64,000 nucleotides of DNA from Strix aluco (lineage: Eukaryota; Chordata; Aves; Strigiformes; Strigidae), in contig NC_133971.1 in assembly GCF_031877795.1 (NCBI RefSeq), positions 94,556,654-94,620,653 of the forward strand. Reading direction: 5' to 3'. Each line of letters begins with the position of its first letter. Position 1 is the first letter of the stretch. Below the pieces are notes generated by a model. That model searched no databases and was not told the origin of the DNA. It saw only the letters and a list, made by a program, of their open reading frames with translations. Positions 63,512 through 64,000 of this stretch are shown here, piece after piece. Made by a program: the position numbers and the translations under genes.

Positions 63512-64000
63512 GCCAGGTCCTGCACTTGGGCCACAACAACCCCCTGCATGGCTACAGGCTCGGGGAGGTGTGGCTGGAGCTGTCTGGAAGAGAAGGATCT
63601 GGGGGTTCTCATTGACAAGCAGCTGAACACGAGCCAGCAGTGTGCCCAGGTGGCCAAGAAAGCCAACGGCATCCTGGCTTGGATTAGAAATAGTGTGACC
63701 AGCAGAAGCAGGGAGGTGATAGTCCCCCTGTGCTCTGCACTGGTGAGGCCACACCTGGAGTGTTGTGTCCAGTTTTGGGCACCTCAATATGAGAGAGATC
63801 TCAAGGGGCTGGAGTGAGTGCAGAGGAGGGCAACGAGGCTGGGGAAGGGCCTGGAGAATAAATCCTGTGAGGAGCGATTGAAGGAGCTGGGACTGCTCAG
63901 TGTGAGGAGGAGAAGGCTGAGGGGAGACCTCATCACTCTCTACAGCTCCCTGAAAGGACATTGTAGAGAGGTTGGTGCTGGTCTCTTCTCACAGGTGATT
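63512..64000 (+). mobile_element. CR1 LINE fragment, group B, runs off the window
   Basis: The fragment begins within the reverse transcriptase C-terminal region (GCCAGGTCCTGCACTTGGGCC) and proceeds through the [14 protein letters not shown] segment to [26 protein letters not shown]. It is cut by the window edge before its 3' tail. A TGA interrupts the frame near 63816, where group B relatives would be expected to have CGA. It shares [19 protein letters not shown] with the copies at 11.9 and 34.6 kb, which defines group B. It sits in DCC intron 1 in the sense orientation. Confidence 0.95.

Larger units (their letters stand above)
56471..64000 (+). other. DCC: DCC intron 1 (5' part, runs off the window)
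   Basis: This non-coding stretch follows the donor. It contains a T-run at about 56520-56536 beside the exon and a TTG/CTG-rich patch near 56640. A (CA)n-A12 tract lies at 57394-57416 and T19 at 58927-58945. A 114-bp tandem duplication occupies 59310-59535, T21 lies at 63103-63123, and a CR1 copy runs from 63512. G+C stays elevated to about 58.7 kb and then falls. I see no second exon. Confidence 0.75.

Overview
This window is vertebrate nuclear DNA, almost certainly from a bird. It holds at least fourteen fragments of CR1, the LINE that dominates bird genomes. All are 5'-truncated, and the thirteen whose 3' end lies in the window finish in the short ATTCTGTG-type tail typical of CR1. There are also avian-type solo LTRs, and a CpG-island promoter leads into one exon that can be named. 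Nothing looks bacterial: there are no operons, ribosome-binding sites or long conserved reading frames.

The only protein-coding gene I can support is the start of DCC, the netrin-1 receptor. Its first coding exon (56380-56470, + strand) encodes a signal peptide beginning MENSLGCLWVPKLAF, very close to the start of mammalian DCC as I remember it, and it ends in a phase-1 GTAAGT donor. The rest of DCC lies beyond the window, and 56471-64000 is the beginning of intron 1. A GC-rich promoter and 5' leader (about 55.6-56.4 kb) precede the exon. They carry polypyrimidine tracts, a C19 run, a G-rich 20-bp minisatellite and several upstream reading frames, the last of which stops three bases before the DCC start codon.

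Positions 1 to about 55.5 kb are upstream intergenic DNA with no gene I can recognise. It is littered with CR1 copies of at least two subfamilies. Group A has nine very similar copies, at 3.2, 13.2, 18.8, 20.6, 31.4, 38.8, 42.0, 51.8 and 54.7 kb. Its copies share an in-frame stop and a one-base frameshift in the ORF2 C-terminus. Group B has three copies (11.9, 34.6 and 63.5 kb) and keeps that frame open in the two copies seen to their 3' end. The remaining two copies (44.5 and 48.9 kb) are older. One solo LTR has good ends and a near-perfect 5-bp target duplication (36252-36821). A second has a TATA box and polyadenylation signal (about 40607-41227). A third is less certain (from 5663). Small ancient SINE remnants of MIR type appear near 1.77 and 37.65 kb, and a tRNA-like sequence near 45.94 kb.

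The layout fits the large gene-poor interval expected upstream of DCC. From memory, DCC is Z-linked in chicken, so this may be Z-chromosome sequence, but the sequence does not prove it. I found no undescribed multi-gene system. The most unusual items are the CR1 subfamily that spread with a broken ORF2 tail, the chain of upstream ORFs on DCC, two tandem duplications of 111 and 114 bp, a 22-bp perfect palindrome, and two stretches that read like neural enhancers.
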